Source: Rhodospirillaceae bacterium (GTDB lineage: Bacteria > Pseudomonadota > Alphaproteobacteria > Rhodospirillales > Rhodospirillaceae). From it: a stretch of 64,000 bases of DNA. The stretch spans positions 496,001 to 560,000 of the forward strand of contig CANJRD010000001.1 of assembly GCA_947476695.1 (NCBI GenBank), given 5' to 3'. The notes beneath the pieces were generated by a model that worked only from the letters and a program-made list of their open reading frames with translations, made no database searches and was not told where the DNA came from. Made by a program: the position numbers and the translations under genes. Below are positions 56,403 through 64,000 of the stretch, piece by piece (position 1 is the stretch's first letter; each line of letters opens with the position of its first letter).

Positions 56403-57335
56403 ATGAAGCGGATTATTGTCACCGGCGGCGCCGGGTTCATCGGCTCGCATATCTGCGAACGCCTGATCGCGGCGGGCCACGAAGTCCTTTGCGTGGACAA
56501 CTTTTTCACCGGCCGGCGCGTGAACGTTCAGGCGCTGTTCGAGCATCCGTCCTTCGAGCTGATGCGCCATGACGTGACCTTCCCGCTCTATATCGAAACG
56601 GACCAGATCTACAACCTGGCGTGCCCGGCCTCGCCGGTGCACTACCAGTTCGACCCGGTCCAGACGACCAAGACCTCGGTCCACGGCGCCATCAACATGC
56701 TCGGGTTGGCCAAGCGGACGAAGTCGCGCATCCTTCAGGCCTCGACCAGCGAAGTCTATGGCGATCCCACCATCCATCCCCAGGTCGAAAGCTATTGGGG
56801 CAACGTGAACCCGATCGGCCCGCGCGCCTGCTACGACGAAGGCAAGCGCTGCGCCGAGACGCTGTTCTTCGATTATTACCGCCAGCACAACCTGGCCATC
56901 CGGGTTGCCCGTATCTTCAACACCTACGGCCCGCGCATGTTGCCGAATGACGGCCGCGTGGTGTCGAACTTCATCGTCCAGGCCCTCAAAGGCGACGACA
57001 TCACCATCTACGGCGAAGGTCAGCAGACCCGTTCGTTCTGCTTTGTCGACGATCTCGTCGGCGGCCTGATCAAGTTGATGGAAGGCGACGTCACCGGTCC
57101 GATCAACCTCGGCAATCCGGTCGAGAACACCATCCTTGAGCTGGCCGAGAAGGTCCTTCAGCTGACCAAGTCGAAGTCCAAGCTGGTCAAGAAGCCGCTG
57201 CCGCAGGACGATCCGAAGCAGCGCCAGCCGAACATCAGCCTCGCCAAGGAAAAGCTGGGTTGGCAGCCGACGGTGCCGCTTGAGGAAGGCCTCAACCGCA
57301 CCATCCATTACTTCCGCCAGCAGCTGGGCGCTTAA
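56403..57335 (+). CDS. UDP-glucuronic acid decarboxylase (UDP-xylose synthase, SDR family)
   Basis: 310 residues. Extended SDR with NAD motif [25 protein letters not shown] and the YDEGK active site (Tyr-x-x-x-Lys), plus [15 protein letters not shown] and [13 protein letters not shown]. It converts UDP-glucuronate to UDP-xylose for surface polysaccharide. Followed by hldE after 14 bases, so both probably serve envelope sugars. Confidence 0.93.
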   Translation: MKRIIVTGGAGFIGSHICERLIAAGHEVLCVDNFFTGRRVNVQALFEHPSFELMRHDVTFPLYIETDQIYNLACPASPVHYQFDPVQTTKTSVHGAINMLGLAKRTKSRILQASTSEVYGDPTIHPQVESYWGNVNPIGPRACYDEGKRCAETLFFDYYRQHNLAIRVARIFNTYGPRMLPNDGRVVSNFIVQALKGDDITIYGEGQQTRSFCFVDDLVGGLIKLMEGDVTGPINLGNPVENTILELAEKVLQLTKSKSKLVKKPLPQDDPKQRQPNISLAKEKLGWQPTVPLEEGLNRTIHYFRQQLGA

Positions 57336-57349
57336 CCGCGTCGTTTGTC

Positions 57350-58837
57350 ATGACCGCGCGCGCAGCCGCCTTCGATCCCGCGAGCCTGATGTCTCTTCTG
57401 TCGGGGTTCGCAGGAAGGCGCGTGCTGTGCATCGGCGACGTCATGATCGACCGTTCGATCTACGGCGAGGTGCGGCGCATCTCGCCGGAAGCGCCCGTGC
57501 CGGTGTTGCGCATCACGCGCGAGACCTCGACGCTGGGCGGCGCGGGCAACGTCGTGCGCAATCTCGCCGCCTTGGGGGCGATCCCGACGCTGGTGGCCAT
57601 CGTCGGTGACGATCGCGCCGGCCGCGAGATCGGCGACCTCCTGGGACAAACCGCCGACGTCGAACCTTACTTGCGCGTTTCGCGCAATCGCGAAACCACC
57701 ATCAAGAACCGCTTCTTCTCGACCGATGGTCATCATCTGCTGCGCGCCGATCGCGAAACGGTGACGGCCGTCACCCCACAGGACACCGACGAACTGAAGC
57801 GCGCGATCTTGGCGCAGATGCCGAACGTCGATGCTGTCATTATCTCCGACTACGCCAAGGGCATGTTCGCCGGCGATCTATCGACACAGATCATCGCCGC
57901 CGCCCGCGCCGCCGGCAAACCGGTGGTCGTCGATCCCAAGGGCAGCGACTACACGCGCTATTGTCACGCCTCCGTCATCACGCCCAACCGCGGCGAACTG
58001 GCCGAAGCGGTGCGCGCGTCCGTTGATGTCGAGGCCGATCTTATTGCGGCGGCGCAACGCCTGCGGAACGAAACCAAAGCCGACAACATCCTCGTCACGC
58101 GTTCCGGCGAAGGCATGACCCTTGTTGGTGACGAGGTCGTGCATCTCGCCGCGGAAGCGCGCGAAGTCGCCGACGTCACAGGCGCGGGCGATACCGTCGC
58201 CGCCGTGCTGACGTTGGCGTTGGCGGGCGGCGCTTCGCTGACGGATGCGGCCCGGCTTGCCAATATCGCCGCCGGCATTGTTGTCGGACGTCACGGCACA
58301 GCGGTTGCAACCGTGGCCGATCTGTCGGCGGCGCTGGTGCACTCGGGCCTCGCCGGCTTCGAGCAGAAGATCGTTGATCGCGATACCGCCGCGTCGAAGG
58401 CGCAAGGCTGGCGCCGCGCGGGCCTCAAGGTGGGATTCACCAACGGCTGCTTCGACCTGCTTCATCCGGGCCATGTCGCGCTGTTGCGCCAATCCCGGGC
58501 GGCTTGCGATCGCCTGGTCGTCGGTTTGAACAGCGACGCCTCGGTGAAGCGCTTGAAGGGCGAGACCCGCCCCGTTCAAACCGCCGCGGCGCGGGCCACG
58601 GTCATGGCGTCGCTTGAGGCCGTCGATCTGGTGGTTGAGTTTGGCGAGGATACGCCGCAAGCTCTGATCGAAGCGCTGCGGCCGGACGTCTTGGTCAAAG
58701 GGTCCGATTACACCCGCGAGACCGTGGTTGGCGGCGACTTCGTGGAATCCTACGGCGGTCGTGTGGTCCTTGCCGATCTGGTGGCGTCGTACTCCACCAC
58801 CGCGACGATCGCCGCGTTGAAGACGGGGCAGAAATGA
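57350..58837 (+). CDS. hldE: Bifunctional heptose-7-phosphate kinase / heptose-1-phosphate adenylyltransferase
   Basis: 495 residues. N-terminal ribokinase fold (RRVLCIGDVMIDRSIYGEV; ADVTGAGDTVAAVLTLALAG) and C-terminal nucleotidyltransferase with HxGH in FTNGCFDLLHPGHVALLRQ, joined by a short linker. It makes ADP-heptose for the LPS inner core. The stop overlaps the small lipoprotein (ATGA). Confidence 0.96.
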   Translation: MTARAAAFDPASLMSLLSGFAGRRVLCIGDVMIDRSIYGEVRRISPEAPVPVLRITRETSTLGGAGNVVRNLAALGAIPTLVAIVGDDRAGREIGDLLGQTADVEPYLRVSRNRETTIKNRFFSTDGHHLLRADRETVTAVTPQDTDELKRAILAQMPNVDAVIISDYAKGMFAGDLSTQIIAAARAAGKPVVVDPKGSDYTRYCHASVITPNRGELAEAVRASVDVEADLIAAAQRLRNETKADNILVTRSGEGMTLVGDEVVHLAAEAREVADVTGAGDTVAAVLTLALAGGASLTDAARLANIAAGIVVGRHGTAVATVADLSAALVHSGLAGFEQKIVDRDTAASKAQGWRRAGLKVGFTNGCFDLLHPGHVALLRQSRAACDRLVVGLNSDASVKRLKGETRPVQTAAARATVMASLEAVDLVVEFGEDTPQALIEALRPDVLVKGSDYTRETVVGGDFVESYGGRVVLADLVASYSTTATIAALKTGQK

Positions 58838-59220
58838 GTCCGCGGCTCATCCTGTTGGCCATGACGGCGCTGGCGCTGGCCGGCTGCATGGTCAAGACCG
58901 AAGGCAACAAGCGCTATATCTATCCGTCGATCCTCGAGGAAGAGGACAAGGTCGAAGGGCCGCCGGTGATCCGTCAGCCCGTGTTGCCGGAAATGCTGGT
59001 CGCCTGTCGTGGGCATGTGCTCGTGCCCGCGCTCGGCATGTTGTTCGTGCCGCGCAATACCACCGCGCCGCCCCAGGGCCAGTTCCTGCGCGAAGAGAGT
59101 CTTTCGCCGCCGTATCGTATCATCGCACCCGGCGCGCGGATCACGCAGGACATGAATGCCGTGCGCCTCAATGTCGAACTCGACAAGGCGCGCCGCATCG
59201 TCGGCCTATTCTGCGGCTAG
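58834..59220 (+). CDS. Small lipoprotein with an I78-inhibitor-like C-terminus
   Basis: 128 residues. Signal with lipobox ALALAGC (Cys18). The C-terminal ~35 residues (IIAPGARITQDMNAVRLNVE then LDKARRIVGLFCG) follow the pattern of peptidase inhibitor I78, including a final Cys-Gly. The middle (LVACRGHVLVPALGMLFVPR) is unfamiliar. It is coupled to hldE, so it may share the LPS-related unit; role unproven. Confidence 0.7.
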   Translation: MSPRLILLAMTALALAGCMVKTEGNKRYIYPSILEEEDKVEGPPVIRQPVLPEMLVACRGHVLVPALGMLFVPRNTTAPPQGQFLREESLSPPYRIIAPGARITQDMNAVRLNVELDKARRIVGLFCG

Positions 59221-59229
59221 GCCGCAAGC

Positions 59230-59853
59230 TCAAATCCGCGGATCGACAACGCCCTGCAGCCGCTGGCCGGCATTGAGCGCGAACTGAAGCGTGATGGCCT
59301 TGCGCCGCGAGCCGTGCAGCGGATGATGCGGCGAGGCGCGCATGATCATGGCCGAATGCGCATCAGCCACCAGCACACCACAGGTGTCGGGCAGGATGTG
59401 CCAGGGGAAGTGCGGCGGTACGGCGAAGGCGAAGGCATCGCAGTACGGCACGTACTCCAGCCACTTCGCGTCGCTCCGGAAATCCTCGATGGTGCTTTTC
59501 ACCTCGACCATCAGGATCGTGCCCTTACCGCTGATGCCGATGATGTCGGCGCGCCGCCCATTTGAGAGTTTGAACTCGGTCAGCGAGGCGAAACCCTGAT
59601 CGTTCAGCCAGCGGCCGACGCCACGCGTGACGGCGGCCGTCACCGCCGCCGGCTCGGGGCGCAGCTCGCGCACGCGCCGCGATCCGCGCCATTCCGGGCG
59701 GGCGGCGCGCGAGCTTTCACCGATGTCGCCGCGCGATCCCTGACCCGTGCCGCTCCGTGAGGGGGGATCGAGATCGCGCGCTTCCAGGTTCTGGTCTGTG
59801 TCCTGTGCTGGCGGTTCCGCCAGCCCGGCGTTGCTTCCCGGATCGGTTGTCAT
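59230..59853 (-). CDS. mmcB: MmcB-family DNA repair protein
   Basis: 207 residues from ATG 59851-59853; an upstream ATG at 59916 is possible. A disordered N-terminal ~80 residues precedes a nuclease-like domain: LTEFKLSNGRRADIIGISGK, ILMVEVKSTIEDFRSDAKW with the E-x-K motif, and CDAFAFAVPPHFP. In Caulobacter MmcB acts with the ImuABC mutasome in the damage response; here no imu genes are adjacent. Divergent from panD. Confidence 0.87.
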   Translation of the reverse strand: MTTDPGSNAGLAEPPAQDTDQNLEARDLDPPSRSGTGQGSRGDIGESSRAARPEWRGSRRVRELRPEPAAVTAAVTRGVGRWLNDQGFASLTEFKLSNGRRADIIGISGKGTILMVEVKSTIEDFRSDAKWLEYVPYCDAFAFAVPPHFPWHILPDTCGVLVADAHSAMIMRASPHHPLHGSRRKAITLQFALNAGQRLQGVVDPRI

Positions 59854-59996
59854 TTGCCGATGTTCACTCAATGTTCCCCGTCGGATTACTCTAAACCCGC
59901 CGATTTCCGCCATCAAGGTGGGCTTTACCTCCGGCGCAAAAGCCGTATTGTCCCGCCGCCGCAGCGCAACCAGCGCTGTGTCTGGAGTGCTGTCGT

Positions 59997-60539
59997 GTGT
60001 TGAAAGTCATCCGGGCCAAGCTGCATGGCGTGCGCGTCACCGCCGCCGACCTGCACTATCACGGCTCGATCACCCTCGACCCGGAGTACTGCGACAAGGC
60101 CGGGATCTATCCGACCGAGTTCGTGGACATCTGGAACAAGAACTCCGGCGCGCGGCTGTCGACTTACGTCATCTTCGGCGAGGCCGGTTCGCGCTGCTGC
60201 ATTCTGAATGGCGCCGCGGCGCGCACCTGTCAGGTTGGCGATGAACTGATCATCGCCGCCCATTGCGACGTGAAGCCTGAAGAGCTCTACACGCTGCGGC
60301 CGACGGTCGTGACTTTCACGCCCAACAACGAGATCGATCAGGTCCTGCACTACGAAGTCTTCAAAAGCGACGCGCGCCCGTTCGACTTTCGCATCGTCGA
60401 TAACGGTGCGGCCGCGCAGCCGGCCAGTGTTCACAATTACGCGAACGTCGATGTGCGCGCGATACGTGCAGCGCTGAAAGCCAAGGGTCTGTCGACGGCC
60501 GACATCGAAGACTTCGTCGCGAAGTTCCTCACGCGATAG
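59997..60539 (+). CDS. panD: Aspartate 1-decarboxylase with C-terminal extension
   Basis: 180 residues from GTG 59997 (TTG 60000 possible). PanD makes beta-alanine for pantothenate and self-cleaves at Gly-Ser: here [10 protein letters not shown] gives the pyruvoyl serine. Core family blocks [34 protein letters not shown] and [20 protein letters not shown] are present. Known PanD is ~120-130 residues; the extra ~55 C-terminal residues ([20 protein letters not shown]) are unexplained. Confidence 0.88.
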   Translation: MLKVIRAKLHGVRVTAADLHYHGSITLDPEYCDKAGIYPTEFVDIWNKNSGARLSTYVIFGEAGSRCCILNGAAARTCQVGDELIIAAHCDVKPEELYTLRPTVVTFTPNNEIDQVLHYEVFKSDARPFDFRIVDNGAAAQPASVHNYANVDVRAIRAALKAKGLSTADIEDFVAKFLTR

Positions 60540-60571
60540 GCCGCGCCGCTCCGGTTTGGTATGATCACGCC

Positions 60572-61309
60572 ATGATGTGCCGTTTCATTTCCGCGTTGGC
60601 GTTGTCCCTTCTGGTTTCGGTTTCCGCCATTTCTGTTTCCGCTCACGCGGAGACAAATTGGTACGGCGGTCTCGGCGCCGGGGCGCAGTTCCCCGCCGCG
60701 CAGTCCGTTGCCGGTGTGAACACCACCGCGCCGCTGTCGCCCCGCCTGACGGATCGCGTCACCTACAGCACCGGCTGGAATGGCTATCTCAGCCTGGGCT
60801 ACGCCTTCGAGAACGGCTGGCGCGCGGAAGGTGAAATCGGCGCCCATCGCGCCGACGTGTCGTCGGCGTTCGGCGATCCCGCCCTCAACATCGCTGCGCT
60901 CTGCGTGATCACCGTGCCGAACTGCGCCCAGCTTGGGCCGACCGGCGGGCGCACCACGGCGCTGTCGTTCATGTTCAACGGCTTCCGCGATTTGCCGGTC
61001 GGCTTGCCGTTCATTCCGCATGTCGGCGCCGGTCTCGGTGTCGCAAACGTGCACGCCACCAACATCGGCCAGCCGCGCGGTGCCGTGTTTGGCGCGCCAT
61101 ACCTGAACAGCCAGTCGACCGTGTTTGCCTATCAGCTGATCGCCGGCCTGACGTATCGGCTCAGCGCGGGCGTCGCGTTCGATCTCGACTATCGCTATTT
61201 CGATACGGCTTCGGTGAAGTTCGCACCGCAGACCGCGCCCGGGTCCTCGACCTTGAGCACCGGCTTCACCAGCCACGGCGTCACCGCTGGTGTGCGACTT
61301 AAGTTCTAA
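60572..61309 (+). CDS. Outer-membrane beta-barrel protein (OmpA/Omp25-like barrel, P44-type)
   Basis: 245 residues. Signal peptide LALSLLVSVSAISVSAHA. Barrel strands include WNGYLSLGYAFENGWRAEGE, TTALSFMFNGFRDLP, FIPHVGAGLGVANVHA and the final HGVTAGVRLKF with terminal Phe. One disulfide possible (LCVITVPNC). No OmpA C-terminal domain follows. Function of this barrel is unknown; transcribed alone. Confidence 0.82.
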   Translation: MMCRFISALALSLLVSVSAISVSAHAETNWYGGLGAGAQFPAAQSVAGVNTTAPLSPRLTDRVTYSTGWNGYLSLGYAFENGWRAEGEIGAHRADVSSAFGDPALNIAALCVITVPNCAQLGPTGGRTTALSFMFNGFRDLPVGLPFIPHVGAGLGVANVHATNIGQPRGAVFGAPYLNSQSTVFAYQLIAGLTYRLSAGVAFDLDYRYFDTASVKFAPQTAPGSSTLSTGFTSHGVTAGVRLKF

Positions 61310-62068
61310 TCAAAGCCAGTAGCGATAGGCGTAGATCACCGTCATCACGCCGCCGATCGCGCCGACCAGGCGACGCATTGTCATCGGCGAGATGACGCGG
61401 ATCAGGCGCGACCCCACCGCACCGCCGACCGTGGCGCCCGCCATCATGGTCAACGTCTGCGGCCAGCTGACCGACCCGCTGAGAATGAAGATCGTCGCCG
61501 CCGGCACGGCGCAGGCGAACGACAACAGGTTCTTGATCGCGTTCAGCGTCCGCATCTCGCGGCTTTCGATGATCGAAAGAATCGCCATGAACATCACGCC
61601 GATACCGGCGCCAAAATAGCCGCCGTAGATCGCCGTCACGCCGATCAGGGCCGCGCCGCCTTTCGCGGGCCCGTGCTCACCGCGGAAGCGCGCCAGCATC
61701 GTCTGCAGCTTCGGCGCGAAGGTGAACAGGATGGTCGCGATGCCGATCAGCGCGGGCACCACCAGCATGAACGATTCAGCGGAGTGACTGATCAGCAGCC
61801 ATGAGCCGAGCGCGGCGCCGGCGATGCTCATGATCACCAGCGTCGCGAAGTGGGCGTTCATCACCGGCCACTTCTCGCGGTCGGACAACGCCGCGATGAT
61901 GTTGCCCGGCATGACCGCGATGGAGTTGGAGGCGTTGGCGATCACAATGGGCAGGCCAGAGGCCACCATTGATGGAAATGTGATCAGCGTCGCGCCGCCG
62001 GCAATGGCATTGGCGCATCCGCCAAGCATCCCGGCGCTGAAGAGGAGCGCGATTGCGTAGGGAGTCAT
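61310..62068 (-). CDS. TauE/SafE-family sulfite exporter-like permease
   Basis: 252 residues, eight or so membrane segments. N-terminus LLFSAGMLGGCANAIAGGAT and the repeated half around GVTAIYGGYFGAGIGVMFMA with the family's internal duplication. Substrate anions (sulfite, sulfonates) are usual but not shown here. Its stop is directly beside that of the convergent barrel gene. Confidence 0.9.
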   Translation of the reverse strand: MTPYAIALLFSAGMLGGCANAIAGGATLITFPSMVASGLPIVIANASNSIAVMPGNIIAALSDREKWPVMNAHFATLVIMSIAGAALGSWLLISHSAESFMLVVPALIGIATILFTFAPKLQTMLARFRGEHGPAKGGAALIGVTAIYGGYFGAGIGVMFMAILSIIESREMRTLNAIKNLLSFACAVPAATIFILSGSVSWPQTLTMMAGATVGGAVGSRLIRVISPMTMRRLVGAIGGVMTVIYAYRYWL

Positions 62069-62078
62069 GACCGCAGGC

Positions 62079-63476
62079 TTACCAGCCCGAGGCGATCCGT
62101 TCCACCAGCTGCTTCACGGTTGGCACGAACCCGTTGGAGTACCAGGGGTCCTGGCCGAAGCGATAGGCGTTGTGCCCGGCGAACATCAGCTCGTTCTCGA
62201 TGGAGCCATCGTGCACGATGTTCTGCAGCGTCTTCTGAATGCAGAAGCTGCGCGGGTCGGCCTTGCGGCCCGTGGTGCCTTCCTCGTTCTGTGACCAGTT
62301 GGAGAACTGGCAGGCCGAGAGGCAGCCCATGCAGGCGATCTGGTCGGCACGGATGTCCTCGGCCTTCGCCGGCGTGACGTAGATCAGCGTCGAATCCGGC
62401 GTTTTCATCGCTTCGGTAAAGCCCTGCGCGACCCAAGCCTCGGCGCGCTTCTTGTCGCCGGGGGTAACGTAGACGTCGCGCTTGCGCGCGCCGACGCTCA
62501 GCGCCGTGTCGTGTGCGCCCAAGGGCTCTTGCGAGAACGCGATCTGCCGCTCGCTGCGGTGCTCGAGCTCGTCCAGGAACGTGTTGTGCACGGCCGACGA
62601 ATAGAACCCCGTCGGGCTGAAACGATGCAGGTGAACGTCGCCGGGCTTCAGATCGAGCAGGCGCTTCTTCCAGGGCATCGGGATCGGGCTTTCCGTCGTC
62701 AGCAATGGGCGCGTGCCGAACTGGAAAGCGATGGGGCCGATCTCGGGATTGTCGAGCCAATGCTCCCATTCCGACAGCCACCACACGCCGCCGGCCATGA
62801 TGATCGGCGTGCGCGTCAGGCCAACTTCGTTCATCACCTGACGAAGCGCTGCGACACGCGGATACGGATCTTCCCGTTTGCGCGGGTCTTCGGAATTCGA
62901 CAGGCCGTTGTGTCCGCCGGCCAGCCACGGGTCTTCATAGACCACGCCGCCCAGCAGTTCCTGATGCTTGCTGTAGGCACGCTTCCACAAGGCGCGGAAG
63001 GCGCGGCCCGAAGAGATGATCGGATAGTAGTGAACGTTATATTCCGTCGCGAGCTCGGCGAGTTTGTAGGGCATGCCCGCGCCGCAGGTGACGCCGTGAA
63101 TCATGCCGGGGCATTTCTCGAGCACGCCGCGCATTACGCGTTCCGCGCCCGCCATCTCCCAGAGGATGTTCATGTTCAGCAGGCCGCGTCCGCCGCGCGT
63201 CTCATGCGCGATGCGCGCCTGCGTGATGCCGCCGTCGATCGCATAGCGCAGCAATTCTTCGTAACGCTCGCGGCGCGTCTTGCCGTGATAGATCTGTGGG
63301 ATCGGCTTGCCGTTCGCATCGAACGAGTCCGCGTTCACGCCGGAGAAGGTGCCGATGCCATGCGCCGACGCCCAGGCGCCCGAGCTTTGGCCGTTGGACA
63401 CGGCGACGCCTTTGCCGCCTTCGATAATCGGCAGGACTTCCTGGCCAGCAATAACGATCGGGTTCAGCGCTTTCAA
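62079..63476 (-). CDS. Large nitronate monooxygenase-like protein with a CxxCxxxC tail
   Basis: 465 residues. FMN barrel of the nitronate monooxygenase type: VAVSNGQSSGAWASAHGIGT, RIAHETRGGRGLLNMNI, TCGAGMPYKLAELA, IIMAGGVWWLSEWEHW and FQFGTRPLLTTESP. Unlike ordinary members it has ~90 more C-terminal residues with Cys382, 385 and 389 (IACMGCLSACQF) and Cys412 (RSFCIQKTL). This resembles the iron-sulfur cysteines of dienoyl-CoA reductase. Substrate unknown. Confidence 0.85.
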   Translation of the reverse strand: MKALNPIVIAGQEVLPIIEGGKGVAVSNGQSSGAWASAHGIGTFSGVNADSFDANGKPIPQIYHGKTRRERYEELLRYAIDGGITQARIAHETRGGRGLLNMNILWEMAGAERVMRGVLEKCPGMIHGVTCGAGMPYKLAELATEYNVHYYPIISSGRAFRALWKRAYSKHQELLGGVVYEDPWLAGGHNGLSNSEDPRKREDPYPRVAALRQVMNEVGLTRTPIIMAGGVWWLSEWEHWLDNPEIGPIAFQFGTRPLLTTESPIPMPWKKRLLDLKPGDVHLHRFSPTGFYSSAVHNTFLDELEHRSERQIAFSQEPLGAHDTALSVGARKRDVYVTPGDKKRAEAWVAQGFTEAMKTPDSTLIYVTPAKAEDIRADQIACMGCLSACQFSNWSQNEEGTTGRKADPRSFCIQKTLQNIVHDGSIENELMFAGHNAYRFGQDPWYSNGFVPTVKQLVERIASGW

Positions 63477-63629
63477 GCGTCTATCCTCGTGATATTCCAG
63501 TCGCGATTTCGGGGTGTGCCAATGGGCTCACACGGCTATCGAGCCGTCCCTCCCGTGCCATCCATCGACGGGCGCAATATAAGCATAATTAGACCCGAAA
63601 CCAAGGCGATCTGTAAGCCCGTCAGGGGG

Positions 63630-64000
63630 TTAGGTAGGGGGGAAGTGTTTCAGCATCAAGGCCGGGTAATCGGTGAAAATCGAGTCAACGCCCCAGCTGA
63701 ACAGCAAGGAGGCCCGTTCTGGGGCGTTCACCGTATACGCACTTACGCGATACCCGGCGGCCTTCATCTCGGCCACCTGCGCCGCGTCGAGATGGGCCTG
63801 GTTCGCGCCAAATCCGAACAGCTCCAACGTACGGCCGAGCGCTGCCCAGTCGTCCGGCCGGCGGTCGAACAGGAAGCTGCGCGGCAATGTGGGCGCGAGA
63901 TCTTTCGCCACACCTACACAAATCCGCGAGAAACTGGAGATCAGCGGCGTCGGCAGGCTGCCGTGCCAGTTGTCGGCCACCGTGGCGAGAGCGATTTCGG
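63630..64000 (-). CDS. Glycerophosphodiester phosphodiesterase (5' end outside the window)
   Basis: C-terminal ~123 residues, frame open to the window edge. TIM-barrel end with LISSFSRICVGVAKDLAPTL, VAEMKAAGYRVSAYTVNAPE (conserved VSAYTVN strand) and WGVDSIFTDYPALMLK, the typical final strand. It hydrolyses glycerophosphodiesters to glycerol-3-phosphate. The catalytic His-Glu-His triad lies outside the window, so activity cannot be judged. Confidence 0.88.
   Translation of the reverse strand, partial: EIALATVADNWHGSLPTPLISSFSRICVGVAKDLAPTLPRSFLFDRRPDDWAALGRTLELFGFGANQAHLDAAQVAEMKAAGYRVSAYTVNAPERASLLFSWGVDSIFTDYPALMLKHFPPT

Overview
This window looks like the replication-origin neighbourhood of an alphaproteobacterial chromosome. 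The DNA is GC-rich. The gene order (hslU, Smr, a small membrane protein, mltA, Tim44-like, secB, dnaQ, coaE, aroE, maf, PPDK regulator, then rho, mnmE, mnmG, rsmG, parA, parB, holA, lptE, leuS, DUF3576) is the arrangement known around oriC in Caulobacter, Rhodospirillales and relatives. Three perfect parS palindromes support this placement. I cannot name the genus; a Rhodospirillales-like lineage is an inference.

Layout. 1-10390: mostly leftward genes for protein quality control (hslU), cell wall (mltA), export (secB), replication (dnaQ), CoA and shikimate synthesis (coaE, aroE), maf and the PPDK regulator. A hybrid histidine kinase at 813-2667 is broken twice. 10391-11031: the only long gene-free stretch, a candidate oriC plus the rho leader; the usual neighbour hemE is missing. 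11032-22455: rho, a small secreted protein, quinone oxidoreductase/ogt, a thioredoxin-domain protein, then mnmE-mnmG-rsmG-parA-parB with parS inside the coding sequences. 22561-24323: a complete IS1595-type transposon with passenger genes, bounded by an 8-bp target duplication that includes part of the holA stop codon. 24330-29140: holA, lptE, leuS and a DUF3576 lipoprotein.

29321-38925: accessory and housekeeping genes: outer-membrane proteins, a nitronate monooxygenase-like enzyme, a RimB-like/RimK pair, a ThiE-like protein, the PLP-homeostasis protein, an L,D-transpeptidase, ribA, an OmpR-type regulator and an XRE regulator. 39205-42746: the histidine operon hisB-hisH-hisA-hisF-hisE followed by a HIT protein. 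42752-46617: a leftward run of hypothetical, VOC, LysE-type exporter and ComM/YifB genes. 46787-47419: a His/Gly-rich PadR regulator behind a sharp palindrome. 47416-53052: mscS, gshB, SirB1, yraN, rsmI and a divergent LpoA-like lipoprotein, a common envelope cluster. 53063-56233: a SYLF protein and a tandem pair of degenerate GGDEF-EAL-like proteins. 56403-59220: UDP-glucuronate decarboxylase, hldE and an I78-like lipoprotein (surface sugar synthesis). 59230-64000: mmcB, panD with a C-terminal extension, an outer-membrane barrel, a TauE exporter, a large nitronate monooxygenase-like protein with an added cysteine motif, and a truncated glycerophosphodiesterase.

No rRNA, tRNA or CRISPR array was recognised by eye. 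The best candidates for something under-described are the degenerate GGDEF-EAL pair, the cysteine-bearing nitronate monooxygenase-like protein, the transposon passengers, and the CTG start of mnmE.
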